A DNA stretch of 64,000 bases from Tsukamurella sputi (GTDB lineage: Bacteria > Actinomycetota > Actinomycetes > Mycobacteriales > Mycobacteriaceae): NCBI RefSeq assembly GCF_007858445.1, contig NZ_VIGV01000005.1, positions 62,001 through 126,000 of the forward strand, read 5' to 3'. Shown here in pieces: positions 56,304 to 64,000 of this stretch (position 1 is the stretch's first letter; each line of letters starts with the position of its first letter). The translations under genes were made by a program, and so were the position numbers. Below the pieces are notes generated by a model that was not told the origin of the DNA, ran no database searches, and saw only the letters and a program-made list of their open reading frames with translations.

Positions 56304-56690
56304 CTACTTGCCGAACGCCCACAACATCAGCTTCGCGAAGCCGAGGTCGAGGAGGCTGATCATCGCGGTGAGGACCACCACGAACACCAGCACGATGATC
56401 GTGTAGTTGATCATCTGGCTCCGGGTGGGCCAGATGACCTTCCGCAGCTCGGCGACGACCTGGCGGATGAACAGCCAGATGGCGGCGAACGGGTTGCGCG
56501 AGCGCTTCGTCGTCGCGGACTTCTTCGCAGCGCCGGGCTCGGTCGCCTCGCCGGACTCCGGGGCCTCGGCCAGCGCGGTGCGGCCACGACGGCCGCTGGA
56601 ACGCTTGCCGGAGGGACGGGCCTGCTGGGCGTCTTCGGCGACGCTGTCGCCGGCTTCGCCGGTGGTCGCGTCGTCCTTCTCGTCGCTCAC
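56304..56690 (-). CDS. secE: Preprotein translocase subunit SecE
   Basis: 128 residues. A variable cytoplasmic N-terminus is followed by the amphipathic FIRQVVAELRKVIWPTRSQM motif and a single membrane helix (NYTIIVLVFVVVLTAMISLL). It clamps the SecY channel. The gene lies between tRNA-Trp and nusG, as in mycobacteria. Confidence 0.94.
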   Translation of the reverse strand: MSDEKDDATTGEAGDSVAEDAQQARPSGKRSSGRRGRTALAEAPESGEATEPGAAKKSATTKRSRNPFAAIWLFIRQVVAELRKVIWPTRSQMINYTIIVLVFVVVLTAMISLLDLGFAKLMLWAFGK

Positions 56691-56765
56691 GCACTTCCCT
56701 CCGCTGGATCGTCCAGCGGGCGTCGGCCCGCCGATTTCGACAGCCGGGCCCGGGGCCCGCCTATG

Positions 56766-56838
56766 CAGGGGCGACAGGACTCGAACCTGCGACCTGCGGT
56801 TTTGGAGACCGCTGCTCTACCAACTGAGCTACACCCCT
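56766..56838 (-). tRNA. tRNA-Trp (anticodon CCA)
   Basis: 73 bases. Acceptor AGGGGTG/CGCCCCT with one U-G pair, anticodon loop CTCCAAA giving CCA, T-arm GGTTCGAGTCC, discriminator G. The 3' CCA is not encoded. Confidence 0.96.
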
Positions 56839-56984
56839 TTGCGGCACCCGAGGGTCCCGCAGCCGCACCGTTCGATGGGCGCGCTTTCGCACGCCCGCCG
56901 TTTGGTGCGGACAGTTCAGTGTACGGCACATCGGTGCCGCACCTCAAAACGGGCGGTCACGCGGCCCGACGGGGCCGCGGACCG

Positions 56985-57410
56985 TCAGGCGAACTGGACC
57001 GTGGCGACCGGCTTGCCGAAGATCTTGCGCTCACCCTGCTTGACGGTGAGGAAGACGACGCCCGTCTTGGTCTCCGCATCGAGCGACTTGATCTTGCCCG
57101 AGTACAGCAGCTCCGCCTTCTGGTCGGCGGGCACGTACACGGGGGCGGTGAAGCGGACGCTGTACTCCTTGAGCGCGCCCGGGTCACCCAGCCACTCGGT
57201 GATGTAGTTCGATCCGAGGCTCATCGTCAGCATGCCCTGCGCGACGACGTCCTCCATGCCGGCCAGCTTCACGATGTGATCCGACCAGTGGATGGGGTTC
57301 GGATCGCCCGTGACACCGGCGTAGTTCACCAGGTCGCCGCGGGTCAGCTCGAAGGTGCGCTCAGGGAGCTCCTCGCCCACCGTCACGTCCGCGAAGTTAC
57401 GAAGCGCCAT
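56985..57410 (-). CDS. hadB: (3R)-hydroxyacyl-ACP dehydratase subunit HadB
   Basis: 141 residues. Hot-dog-fold hydratase of the type II fatty acid synthase that extends meromycolic acids. The catalytic DPNPIHWSD motif and the surrounding TRGDLVNYAGVTGDPNPIHW match mycobacterial HadB, which provides the active site for the HadAB heterodimer. Overlaps the hadA 3' end by 14 bases. The next gene towards secE is tRNA-Trp; no hadC follows. Confidence 0.93.
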   Translation of the reverse strand: MALRNFADVTVGEELPERTFELTRGDLVNYAGVTGDPNPIHWSDHIVKLAGMEDVVAQGMLTMSLGSNYITEWLGDPGALKEYSVRFTAPVYVPADQKAELLYSGKIKSLDAETKTGVVFLTVKQGERKIFGKPVATVQFA

Positions 57411-57963
57411 ACATCATCACCTTTTCCATTGCACTGACGAACTCGGCGTCCTCGTCCTCGCCCGACCGGCCGGCCAGCGTGGTCCACGAGGTGACCAGGT
57501 GATTGCCGTCCTGGTCGGAGATCTCGTTGCGGGTCATGATCAGGTCCACGCCGGCGACCTGACGGAACGAATCGAAGTGCACATGCGTGGTCAGGATCAT
57601 CCCCGCCACGATCGGCGCGTGGAAGTGCGCCTTCTGCTCCGTCTGCATGACGGGGCGACGGCCGTATCCGACGATCGCGTTCTCGAACAGCGGGCGATGC
57701 GCGATGATGCCGATCAGCGAGAACATGATCGGAGGGGCCACGATGTCGGCGTAGCCGGCAGCGCGAGCGGCCTCGACATCGTGGTGCACCGGATCGAGCA
57801 GCTGGCTCGCGTTGGCGAACTCGCGGATCTTCTCCCGGCTGACGACGTACTTGTCCTCGAACTCGTAGTTGTAGCCGACCGCAGCGCGCGTGCGCTCCGC
57901 GACTTCCTCGGGGCTGAGCTGCTCGGTGACCGGACCACCCGGCACATCGATGTCCTTGCTCAC
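57397..57963 (-). CDS. hadA: (3R)-hydroxyacyl-ACP dehydratase subunit HadA
   Basis: 188 residues, about 30 longer than the mycobacterial protein. Non-catalytic, substrate-binding partner of HadB: YVVSREKIREFANASQLLDPVHHD, GYADIVAPPIMFSLIG, MQTEQKAHFHAPIVAGMILTTHVHFDSFRQV. Residue DPVHHD replaces the active DxNPxH of HadB. The terminator at 58011-58040 separates it from rpmG, so the hadA-hadB unit likely has its own promoter in the 47-base gap. Confidence 0.92.
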   Translation of the reverse strand: MSKDIDVPGGPVTEQLSPEEVAERTRAAVGYNYEFEDKYVVSREKIREFANASQLLDPVHHDVEAARAAGYADIVAPPIMFSLIGIIAHRPLFENAIVGYGRRPVMQTEQKAHFHAPIVAGMILTTHVHFDSFRQVAGVDLIMTRNEISDQDGNHLVTSWTTLAGRSGEDEDAEFVSAMEKVMMYGAS

Positions 57964-58010
57964 GTGTCGAACCTACCTGTCGTGAATGGGCTGAAGGGCA
58001 GTATGCCAAA

Positions 58011-58040
58011 GGGGAGGGCATCCGCGTGGATGCCCTCCCC
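58011..58040 (-). terminator. rpmG terminator
   Basis: Perfect 13-bp stem (GGGGAGGGCATCC / GGATGCCCTCCCC) with a GCGT loop, 17 bases past the rpmG stop, followed by TTTGG. Confidence 0.65.
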
Positions 58041-58057
58041 CTTGTCGACGTCTTATG

Positions 58058-58225
58058 TCAGCGCGACTCTCGGTGCGCCTGGTGCGATCCGCAGTTCGGG
58101 CAGAACTTCTTCAGCTCGAGGCGATCGGGATCGTTGCGACGGTTCTTCTTGGTGATGTAGTTACGGTGCTTGCACACCTCGCACGCCAAGGTGATCTTGG
58201 GGCGGACATCTGTCGATGAAGCCAC
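58058..58225 (-). CDS. rpmG: 50S ribosomal protein L33, zinc-binding form
   Basis: 55 residues, reading [26 protein letters not shown] and later [22 protein letters not shown] and CPNC give the four zinc cysteines, so this is the zinc-containing L33, which bacteria with a zinc-free paralogue use under zinc-replete conditions. GTG start with AGAGGG six bases upstream. Confidence 0.93.
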   Translation of the reverse strand: MASSTDVRPKITLACEVCKHRNYITKKNRRNDPDRLELKKFCPNCGSHQAHRESR

Positions 58226-58259
58226 GACGGTCCCTCTTTCGCAAATCTCTTGTCAGTTG

Positions 58260-58333
58260 TAGCGGTGGGGGGGCTCGATCCCCCGACCTCACGATTATGA
58301 GTCGTGCGCTCTAACCAGCTGAGCTACACCGCC
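58260..58333 (-). tRNA. tRNA-Met, elongator type (anticodon CAT)
   Basis: 74 bases. GGCGGTG/CACCGCT acceptor with one G-U pair, anticodon loop ACTCATAA giving CAT, T-arm GGGGGATCGAGCCCCC, discriminator A. Confidence 0.95.
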
Positions 58334-58365
58334 CTGAGCTATCAGCACATTGCACTGGTCTAGCG

Positions 58366-58438
58366 AGCCCCCTGACGGAATCGAACCGTCGACCTTTTCC
58401 TTACCATGGAAACGCTCTGCCGACTGAGCTAAGGGGGC
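58366..58438 (-). tRNA. tRNA-Thr (anticodon GGT)
   Basis: 73 bases. GCCCCCT/AGGGGGC acceptor, anticodon loop ATGGTAA giving GGT, T-arm GACGGTTCGATTCCGTC, discriminator T. Confidence 0.95.
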
Positions 58439-58508
58439 GTGTTCCCGGGGCACCGTCTCCGGCGCTCCAAGAGCCTCAACGAGATTACACACCGCGGCGA
58501 AGAACATC

Positions 58509-58526
58509 CAAATCCGCAGGTCAACT
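58509..58526. repeat. 18-base repeat upstream of tRNA-Thr, copy 1
   Basis: CAAATCCGCAGGTCAACT on the plus strand; on the minus strand it contains TTGACC. A second copy with one mismatch lies 205 bases away upstream of tRNA-Tyr (58714-58731). Confidence 0.5.
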
Positions 58527-58575
58527 CGTTAATCGCTGCGACCCCCGGTGATGGAACACCGGGGGCCGCAGCAGG

Positions 58576-58657
58576 TGGCACGTGTAGGATTCGAACCTAC
58601 GTAGGCATAGCCGACGGATTTACAGTCCGCTCCCATTGGCCGCTCGGGCAACGTGCC
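58576..58657 (-). tRNA. tRNA-Tyr (anticodon GTA)
   Basis: 82 bases with the long variable arm of this class. GGCACGT/ACGTGCC acceptor, anticodon loop ACTGTAAA giving GTA, discriminator A. Confidence 0.95.
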
Positions 58658-58713
58658 TTCGCCGCCCGTGAAGGCAGCGGACGATAGACTACAACGCCCC
58701 CGTGGGGGGCACG

Positions 58714-58731
58714 CAAACCCGCAGGTCAACT
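58714..58731. repeat. 18-base repeat upstream of tRNA-Tyr, copy 2
   Basis: CAAACCCGCAGGTCAACT, 17 of 18 identical to copy 1. In both copies the minus-strand TTGACC lies 31-32 bases before a TA(A/G)TCT element, a possible promoter box. Confidence 0.5.
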
Positions 58732-58750
58732 GATTAGGAGTTCAGCCGAG

Positions 58751-59242
58751 ATGGCCGATTCGTCGTTCGATGTCGTGAGCAAGATCGATCGCCAGGAGGT
58801 CGCCAACGCCCTCAACCAGGCGTCGAAGGAACTCAGCCAGCGGTACGACTTCCGCGGCACCAACACCACGGTGGAGTTCTCGGGCGAGGACAAGATCGTG
58901 ATCACCTCCGACGCCGAGGAGCGCGCCAAGGCCGGCCTCGAGGTCTTCCAGGAGAAGCTGATCAAGCGCGGGTTGTCCTTGAAGGCGTTCGACGCCGGCG
59001 ACCCCGTCGCCTCCGGCAAGACGTACAAGATCACCGGAACCCTCGTCGAGGGCATCACCAGCGAGAACGCCAAGAAGATCAGCAAGCTGATCCGCGACGA
59101 GGGCCCCAAGTCCGTCAAGGCCCAGATCCAGGGCGATGAGCTGCGCGTTTCCAGCAAGTCGCGCGACGACCTGCAGGCCGTCCAGTCGCTGCTCAAGAAC
59201 GCCGACCTCGACATCGCGGTGCAGTTCGTCAACTACCGCTGA
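58751..59242 (+). CDS. yajQ: YajQ family cyclic-di-GMP-binding protein
   Basis: 163 residues. Two ferredoxin-like halves: [32 protein letters not shown] and [34 protein letters not shown]. YajQ proteins in other bacteria bind nucleotides, cyclic-di-GMP in some cases, and influence transcription. AGGAG lies upstream. The only plus-strand gene in this part, ended by two hairpins (59250-59272 and 59340-59393). Confidence 0.93.
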   Translation: MADSSFDVVSKIDRQEVANALNQASKELSQRYDFRGTNTTVEFSGEDKIVITSDAEERAKAGLEVFQEKLIKRGLSLKAFDAGDPVASGKTYKITGTLVEGITSENAKKISKLIRDEGPKSVKAQIQGDELRVSSKSRDDLQAVQSLLKNADLDIAVQFVNYR

Positions 59243-59249
59243 GTCGTGT

Positions 59250-59272
59250 GGCCCGACGGTGACCGTCGGGCC
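59250..59272 (+). terminator. yajQ terminator
   Basis: GGCCCGACGG / CCGTCGGGCC stem with a TGA loop, eight bases past the yajQ stop. Confidence 0.55.
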
Positions 59273-59339
59273 GGACGCGGGCGCAGCTGTGGGTTTCCTC
59301 ACGGAAGAGAGTTACGGCGGATTTCGTCACGTCGACATC

Positions 59340-59393
59340 TTTCGAAGCGTTCTGCGACCGATTCGTCGCGGAATCTCGCAGAACGCTTCGGAA
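59340..59393. terminator. Long hairpin between convergent yajQ and htpX-like genes
   Basis: CGAAGCGTTCTGCGA / TCGCAGAACGCTTCG perfect 15-bp stem (59343-59357, 59376-59390), plus an inner GATTC/GAATC stem and outer wobble pairs. Probably a bidirectional terminator; it has no T run. Confidence 0.55.
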
Positions 59394-59413
59394 GTTGTGG
59401 GCCGGGGTGGTGC

Positions 59414-60274
59414 TCAGGCGGTGAGGGCGTCCAGACGCTCGACGCGGCTGTCGACGGGCGGCTGGGTGCGGAAGATGCGGCCCAGCCGGTCGCTGTCGCG
59501 GAACGGGCACACCAGCATGGTGTCGGCGTGCACGGCGATCTCGGGTTCGGGCGGCAGAGGTGCGTGGACGGCACCGTCGGACACCTTGCGCAGGGCGCCG
59601 GCCATGGCGGAGGGCGCGCCGGTCAGCAGCGCGGCGGCGTGATCGGCGCGGTAGTCGACGGTCCGCGAGACGCCCAGGCGGATCAGAGCGCCCGCGATCG
59701 GGGCGAGCACCGACAGCATGGCGTCGACGACCCGGCTGCGCCGTGCGCCGCCGTCGCCGAAGCCCAGGAGGTAGCCGAACCCGGCGAAACCGCAGATCAC
59801 GGCGCCGAGCGCCCCGGCGACCGAGGCGGTGAGGGTGTCCCGCGCGCCGATCCGCGCCAGTTGGTGCGCCAGGACGGCGCGCAGCTCGTCCTCCGACAGC
59901 AGGTCGAGGAGACCGATCGTCACGCAGACGCCCGCGTGTGCCGGACCGTGGCCGGTCGCGAAGGCGTTGGGTGCGGCGGTCGGCGAGAGGTAGACGGCGG
60001 GCATCGGCAGCCGCGCGGTGGTCGACAGCTCGCGGACCAGTCGGAACAGGACCGGTTGCTGCAGTTCGGAGACGCGCCGCGCGTGCATGGCGCGCAGCGG
60101 GAGCGACGGTCCGCTGACGTACAGGTAGGCGCACACGCCGGCGGCGAGCACGATCGACAGGAGGAAAGCGGTCTCACCGAAGACCGCGCCGGTGGCCATC
60201 ACGAAACCCGCGACCAGCGCCAGCAGCAGCGCGGTGCGGATCAGATTCCCGGCGCGGTTCCGGGGGCCCTGCAC
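59414..60274 (-). CDS. htpX: HtpX-like M48 protein with degenerate active site
   Basis: 286 residues. Four hydrophobic segments and SPTAAPNAFATGHGP, VCVTIGLLDLLSEDELRAVLAH match mycobacterial HtpX, a membrane zinc protease. Where HEXXH is expected it reads HQLAR (residues 137-141): the catalytic Glu is Gln and the second zinc His is Arg. The third ligand region (usually E in EYxAD) reads DYRAD. The DNA clearly shows CAC CAA CTG GCG CGG. Proteolysis is therefore not expected; the fold is otherwise preserved with the full length and end (LGRIFRTQPPVDSRVERLDALTA). GTG start at 60274. Either a pseudo-enzyme or a relaxed relic. Confidence 0.9.
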   Translation of the reverse strand: MQGPRNRAGNLIRTALLLALVAGFVMATGAVFGETAFLLSIVLAAGVCAYLYVSGPSLPLRAMHARRVSELQQPVLFRLVRELSTTARLPMPAVYLSPTAAPNAFATGHGPAHAGVCVTIGLLDLLSEDELRAVLAHQLARIGARDTLTASVAGALGAVICGFAGFGYLLGFGDGGARRSRVVDAMLSVLAPIAGALIRLGVSRTVDYRADHAAALLTGAPSAMAGALRKVSDGAVHAPLPPEPEIAVHADTMLVCPFRDSDRLGRIFRTQPPVDSRVERLDALTA

Positions 60275-60283
60275 GGGTGAACC

Positions 60284-61276
60284 TCAGCCCAGGCGGGCGA
60301 CCGTGAAAGTGACCAGGGACTCGAGCGAGGCACGCGGCTCGGACTCGGGAAGTTCCGCCAGCTCGGCCCGGGCCTCGTCGGCGTAGCGGGCCAGCGTGGC
60401 CTGCGCTTCCTTCATCCCGGCCGAACGGCCCAGCAGCTCGATGGCCTCGTCCACCAGCGCGTCGTCGGTGACGGGGCCGACGAGGATCTCCCGCAGGCGA
60501 TCGGCCTCCGGGCCCTCGTCGCGCAGCGCGTAGAGGACCGGCAGGGTGAAGACGCCCTCGCGCAGGTCCGTACCGGGCGTCTTGCCGGACTCCTGCGCGA
60601 TCGAGCTGATGTCGATGATGTCGTCGCTGATCTGGAAGGCCATGCCGATCGCGGAACCGATGCGGTACATCCGCTGCGCCGTCTCCTCCGTGGCGCCGCC
60701 GTGCAGCGCGCCGAGCAGCCCGCAGGTGGCGATGAGGCTGCCGGTCTTGCCCCAGATGGTGTCGAGGTAGTGCTGCACGGGATCCGAATCACCCGCGCCC
60801 TTGAGCTCGAGCATCTGGCCGGTGACCAGCTCGCCGAAGCACGTGGCGATCACGCCGACGGCCCGCGGCCCCAGCTCGGCGCCGTACGACGAGGCGCGCG
60901 CGAAGAGGTAGTCGCCGGCCAGGATCGCGATCGAGTTGCCCCACCGCGCGTTGGCCGACGGTGCGCCGCGGCGCGTGTCCGCCTCGTCCATCACGTCGTC
61001 GTGGTACAGCGTGGCGAGGTGCGTGAGCTCCATCGCGGCCGCGGCGGTGATCACCTGATCGGACGGGGTGCCGCCGATGCGCCCGGAGAGCACCGTGAAC
61101 ATGGGCCGGAAGCGCTTACCGCCGGCCTGGAAGAGGTGCAGGGCCTCCTCGATCACGCACCCGTCGGCCTCGGCGATGCCGTCGGCGATGACCTGCTCGA
61201 CGCGGGCGAGGTCCGCGCGGATCCCCGCCGCGAACTCGTCGGATCCCAGCGAGACCCCGGCTACCGTCTTCTCCAC
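60284..61276 (-). CDS. Polyprenyl diphosphate synthase (GrcC-like)
   Basis: 330 residues. Trans-prenyltransferase. First Asp-rich motif YHDDVMDEADTRRG and second SDDIIDISS are intact, with GGKRFRP and FQAGGKR. Position next to menG and the menD cluster suggests it makes the isoprenoid tail of menaquinone. Chain length cannot be fixed from sequence, although residues before the first motif (LTHLATLYHDD) are small, consistent with a long product. GTG start at 61276. Confidence 0.93.
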   Translation of the reverse strand: MEKTVAGVSLGSDEFAAGIRADLARVEQVIADGIAEADGCVIEEALHLFQAGGKRFRPMFTVLSGRIGGTPSDQVITAAAAMELTHLATLYHDDVMDEADTRRGAPSANARWGNSIAILAGDYLFARASSYGAELGPRAVGVIATCFGELVTGQMLELKGAGDSDPVQHYLDTIWGKTGSLIATCGLLGALHGGATEETAQRMYRIGSAIGMAFQISDDIIDISSIAQESGKTPGTDLREGVFTLPVLYALRDEGPEADRLREILVGPVTDDALVDEAIELLGRSAGMKEAQATLARYADEARAELAELPESEPRASLESLVTFTVARLG

Positions 61277-61280
61277 GTCT

Positions 61281-61970
61281 TCAGCCTAGCGGGCGGGTCG
61301 CGGTGTGCAGCGCGACGATGCCGCCGGTCAGGTTCGTCCAGGCGACGTCGCCCCATCCGGCCTCGCGGACTTTTCCGGCGAGCTCGCCCTGGTCGGGCCA
61401 GTTCCGGATGGACTCGGCCAGGTAGGTGTACGCCTCCGGGTTCGACGATCCCTTCGCGACCAGCTGAATGGCCTCCAACGCGACCTTCTCGTACAGCGCG
61501 CGGAAGGCGCCGTTCGTCGGGGTGGAGAACTCGCAGACCACGAGGCGGCCGCCGGGGCGGACGACGCGCGCCATCTCGCGCAGGCCCGCGACGGTGTCCT
61601 GGACGTTGCGCAGCCCGAAGGAGATGGTGGCGGCGTCGAAGGAGGCGTCCGCGAAGGGCAGCGCCATCGCGTCGCCCGCGACCATCGGCACGCGGCGGAA
61701 CGAGCCCGCCTGCAGCATGCCTTTCGAGAAATCGCAGGCCGCGACCCACGCACCGGAGCGCGCGAGGTCGACCGTCGAGACGCCGGTGCCGGCGGCCAGG
61801 TCGAGCACGTGGTCCCCCGGCTTCAGCGCGAGCGCCCGCCGGGTGCGGCTGCGCCAGTACCGGTCGAGGCCGCCCGTCATGAGCGTGTTGGTCCGGTCGT
61901 ACCGGCGGGCGACACCGTCGAACATCGACGCGACGTCGCCCGGTTTCTTGTCCAGGGAGGCCCTTGCCAT
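61281..61970 (-). CDS. menG: Demethylmenaquinone methyltransferase
   Basis: 229 residues. Final step of menaquinone synthesis. SAM-binding motif [19 protein letters not shown], plus [34 protein letters not shown] near the N-terminus and [26 protein letters not shown] typical of MenG/UbiE. Four bases separate it from the polyprenyl synthase gene, so the two are co-transcribed. Confidence 0.95.
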   Translation of the reverse strand: MARASLDKKPGDVASMFDGVARRYDRTNTLMTGGLDRYWRSRTRRALALKPGDHVLDLAAGTGVSTVDLARSGAWVAACDFSKGMLQAGSFRRVPMVAGDAMALPFADASFDAATISFGLRNVQDTVAGLREMARVVRPGGRLVVCEFSTPTNGAFRALYEKVALEAIQLVAKGSSNPEAYTYLAESIRNWPDQGELAGKVREAGWGDVAWTNLTGGIVALHTATRPLG

Positions 61971-61992
61971 GACCCGAAAGCTACACGAAGTC

Positions 61993-63144
61993 TCAGACGG
62001 CCCGGCCCACGCGGAATCCGGAGGGGCCGGCGATCACACCGGCGTAGTGCTCGAACAGCTGGTCGCAGAGCGCGGGCCAGGTGCGCGCGAGCACGGACTT
62101 GCGGGCGGCCTCGCCGAAGCGGGCGCGCAGCGCGGGATCGGCGAGGGTGTCGATGACGCCGGGCAGCAGGTCGGCGAACTCGGCGGTCGGCAGCAGGTAG
62201 CCGTTGCGGCAGTGCGCGACGAGGTCGCGCGGCCCGCCCTGGTCGGGCGCGATCGAGGGGACGCCCGAGGCGAGCGCCTCCTGGACGGCCTGGCAGAAGG
62301 TCTCGTGCTCGCCGGCGTGCACGAAGACGTCGAGCGAGGCGTAGGCCGCGCCGAGGTCGGCGCCGCCGAGCTGTCCGGTGAACACCGCGCCGGGCAGCAG
62401 CGCTTCGAGCCGTGCCCGCTCCGGCCCGTCGCCGACGATGACCAGCTGGACGTCGTCGCGGTGCGCGAGCCCGGCGAGCCGCTCGACGTGCTTCTCCGCG
62501 GCGAGCCGTCCGACGAAGCCGACCACCAGCCGGTCCGGCCGGTCCCCCAGCCACTGCGCGCGCAGCGCGGCCGAGCGGTGCGACGGGGCGAAGCGCTCGG
62601 CGTCGACGCCGCGGGCCCAGGTCTTCACGCGCGGGATCCGGTGCGCCTCGAGATCCGCGACGGAGGCGCTCGACGGCGCCAGGGTCAGGTCGCACTGCTT
62701 GTGCATCTGCCGCGTCCACCACCAGGCGGCGCGCTCGAGAGGGCCGAGGCCGTAGGAGCCGGCGAACCCGGCGACGTCCGTCTGGAAGATCGCGACCACG
62801 GGGATGCCGAGGCGCTTCGCCGCGGCCAGACCGCCGGCGCCCAGGAAGTACGGCGAGGCCAGGTGCACCACGTCGGGCCGGAACTCGCGCAGCACGTCGA
62901 CCATCAGCATGTTCGGCTGCCCGATCGGCAGCGACGAGATCTTCGGCAGCATCCGCGCGGGCACGCGGTACACGGGGAAGCCGAGGTGCTCGGCGGGTGC
63001 GGGTTCCTCTCCGGCGACCGAGTCCGGCGCGATGACGATCGCCTCGGCTCCGGTGCGGCGGCAGTGCTCGAGCACCCGGAGCACCGAGTTGGTCACCCCG
63101 TTGACGTTCGGCAGGAAGGACTCGGCCACGATCGCGATACGCAC
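61993..63144 (-). CDS. mgtA: GDP-mannose-dependent alpha-mannosyltransferase (MgtA-like)
   Basis: 383 residues. GT4 glycosyltransferase: [83 protein letters not shown] with the EX7E pattern. In mycobacteria the corresponding gene (Rv0557) lies in the same order and makes glycolipids of the lipomannan group. Exact acceptor is inferred. Confidence 0.88.
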   Translation of the reverse strand: MRIAIVAESFLPNVNGVTNSVLRVLEHCRRTGAEAIVIAPDSVAGEEPAPAEHLGFPVYRVPARMLPKISSLPIGQPNMLMVDVLREFRPDVVHLASPYFLGAGGLAAAKRLGIPVVAIFQTDVAGFAGSYGLGPLERAAWWWTRQMHKQCDLTLAPSSASVADLEAHRIPRVKTWARGVDAERFAPSHRSAALRAQWLGDRPDRLVVGFVGRLAAEKHVERLAGLAHRDDVQLVIVGDGPERARLEALLPGAVFTGQLGGADLGAAYASLDVFVHAGEHETFCQAVQEALASGVPSIAPDQGGPRDLVAHCRNGYLLPTAEFADLLPGVIDTLADPALRARFGEAARKSVLARTWPALCDQLFEHYAGVIAGPSGFRVGRAV

Positions 63145-63182
63145 GGGGCAAGTGTGACCGGGGGCGGTGACCGTGAGGTTCT

Positions 63183-63635
63183 CTACGGGTCGACGGTGCG
63201 CGGAACGTCAGGTGAACTCTCACCCCGGTGGTAGCCGACGGCGATGAGCACCATGATCGCCCCCACCACCAGCCACGTCCCGGCGGCCACCGAGGCCGCG
63301 GGCAGCACCGCGACGGCCGCGGACCGTCCGGCCACGCGCACGAGTTCCGGATCCGACCGGCTGTACTCGACCTGGATCCGGTCACCGACGTTGAGTTCGC
63401 TGGGGTAGAGCACGCCGAGCGGCGGATTGTGGTTCACGCCGTCCGTCGTGTAGAAGCTGATCGTCGAGCGACGGGGCCCGGCGGAGAGCACCTCCGCGGT
63501 CGCGGTGCCGCGGTCGGCGTCGATGGTGCGGTCGTCGCGCCAGGCGGCGGCCACCAGCACCACGCACAACCCGGTGATGAGGATCGCCGCGCACAGCAGG
63601 ACGATCTGCACGCGCCGCAGCGCGATGCGGCTCAC
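63183..63635 (-). CDS. DUF3592 membrane protein
   Basis: 150 residues. N-terminal membrane helix (about 7-30), an extracytoplasmic DUF3592 domain ([48 protein letters not shown]) and a second helix (about 108-128). Conserved between mgtA and menD in mycobacteria (Rv0556). Overlaps the menD stop (ATGA). Function unknown. Confidence 0.85.
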   Translation of the reverse strand: MSRIALRRVQIVLLCAAILITGLCVVLVAAAWRDDRTIDADRGTATAEVLSAGPRRSTISFYTTDGVNHNPPLGVLYPSELNVGDRIQVEYSRSDPELVRVAGRSAAVAVLPAASVAAGTWLVVGAIMVLIAVGYHRGESSPDVPRTVDP

Positions 63636-64000
63636 GCGCGATCCCCCGAGGCCGGGACGGCGGCGGCGATGCGGGCGCGCATGCCCGCGTGCAGGGCGCG
63701 CAGCCCGGTCCGCTCGGTGCGCACCTCCACCACGCGCAGGCCGTCGGCGCGGGCCGCGTCCGCGAGATCATCCAGCTCCGCGCGCACGTACTCGACGCCG
63801 TAGGCGGCGCAGAGCGCGGCGATGTCGGTGCCGTGCGGGGTGCCGAAGACGCGGGCGGCAGCACCGTCGTACTCCTCGCCCGCGTAGCGCTCGTCACCCT
63901 GCTCGAGCAGGGTGAAGATGCCGCCCCCGTTGTCGTTGGCCACCACGATCGTGAGGTTCGCCGGCCGCGGCTCGTCGGGCCCGATGAGCAGCCCGGAGGC
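63632..64000 (-). CDS. menD: MenD, C-terminal part (cut by window edge)
   Basis: Visible part about 122 residues, running off the window end, so the start and most of the protein are missing. LTIVVANDNGGGIFTLLEQGDERYAG is the SHCHC synthase C-terminal thiamine-diphosphate-domain pattern. Its stop overlaps the DUF3592 ATG. First committed menaquinone step after isochorismate. Confidence 0.85.
   Translation of the reverse strand, partial: ASGLLIGPDEPRPANLTIVVANDNGGGIFTLLEQGDERYAGEEYDGAAARVFGTPHGTDIAALCAAYGVEYVRAELDDLADAARADGLRVVEVRTERTGLRALHAGMRARIAAAVPASGDRA

Noticed and set aside
58509-58731. attL/attR repeats of an integrated element at tRNA-Tyr
   Set aside because: The repeats enclose only the tRNA and 120 bases, with no integrase; a promoter element is more likely.

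Overview
The window is high-GC DNA from a mycolic-acid actinobacterium (order Mycobacteriales). This rests on three things: the hadA-hadB / rpmG / tRNA / secE-nusG-rplK-rplA-rplJ-rplL-mkl-rpoB-rpoC order, the menD / DUF3592 / mgtA / menG / polyprenyl synthase / htpX order, and GTG and TTG starts with frequent ATGA or GTGA start-stop overlaps. A Tsukamurella- or Gordonia-like genus fits best, but I cannot fix it from sequence alone. I see no phage, insertion sequence or CRISPR array.

Layout. 1-9.9 kb: a cut-off DUF4393-like gene and a DUF445 gene; a split N-acetylglucosamine/glucose PTS (IIA-IIB on one strand, IIC-nagA on the other) around a palindromic operator; PhzF and PPOX oxidoreductases; an amino-acid ABC transporter with a fused binding protein-permease and a frameshifted ATPase; an ArsR regulator with a coupled SRPBCC gene. 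9.9-20 kb: enoyl-CoA hydratase, membrane adenylyl cyclase, GNAT, S4 RNA-binding protein, two SixA-like phosphatases, single-chain dihydroxyacetone kinase, acyl-CoA dehydrogenase, hydrolase and XRE/MmyB regulator, DUF2255, SDR. 20-31.5 kb: a PucR regulator divergent from an acyl-CoA ligase / DUF3556 membrane protein / FAD oxidoreductase operon, a membrane acyltransferase, and an MHS symporter plus hydroxyacyl-type SDR with a divergent LysR regulator. 31.5-39.3 kb: a SWIM-SNF2 helicase, small enzymes, a WYL regulator and small membrane proteins. 39.3-58.7 kb: the transcription/translation core (rpoC, rpoB, mkl, rplL, rplJ, rplA, rplK, nusG, secE, hadB, hadA, rpmG) and four tRNAs, all read on the minus strand, with a five-gene accessory block between rplA and rplJ. 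58.7-64 kb: yajQ, then a minus-strand menaquinone/mannolipid cluster ending in a cut-off menD.

Main points of interest: an HtpX homologue that has lost its HEXXH catalytic motif (HQLAR instead); an ABC ATPase broken by one extra G in a G run; two genes (ArsR, TIGR04338 metallohydrolase) whose homologous N-termini have no ATG/GTG/TTG start; hadAB without hadC; several clean operators, including a DasR/NagR-like site at the PTS, a CRP-like site at the acyl-CoA ligase operon and an orphan 13-bp inverted repeat before a DoxX gene; and a decamer repeated at least 17 times. The best candidate for an uncharacterised system is the PucR-controlled ligase/DUF3556/FAD oxidoreductase operon.
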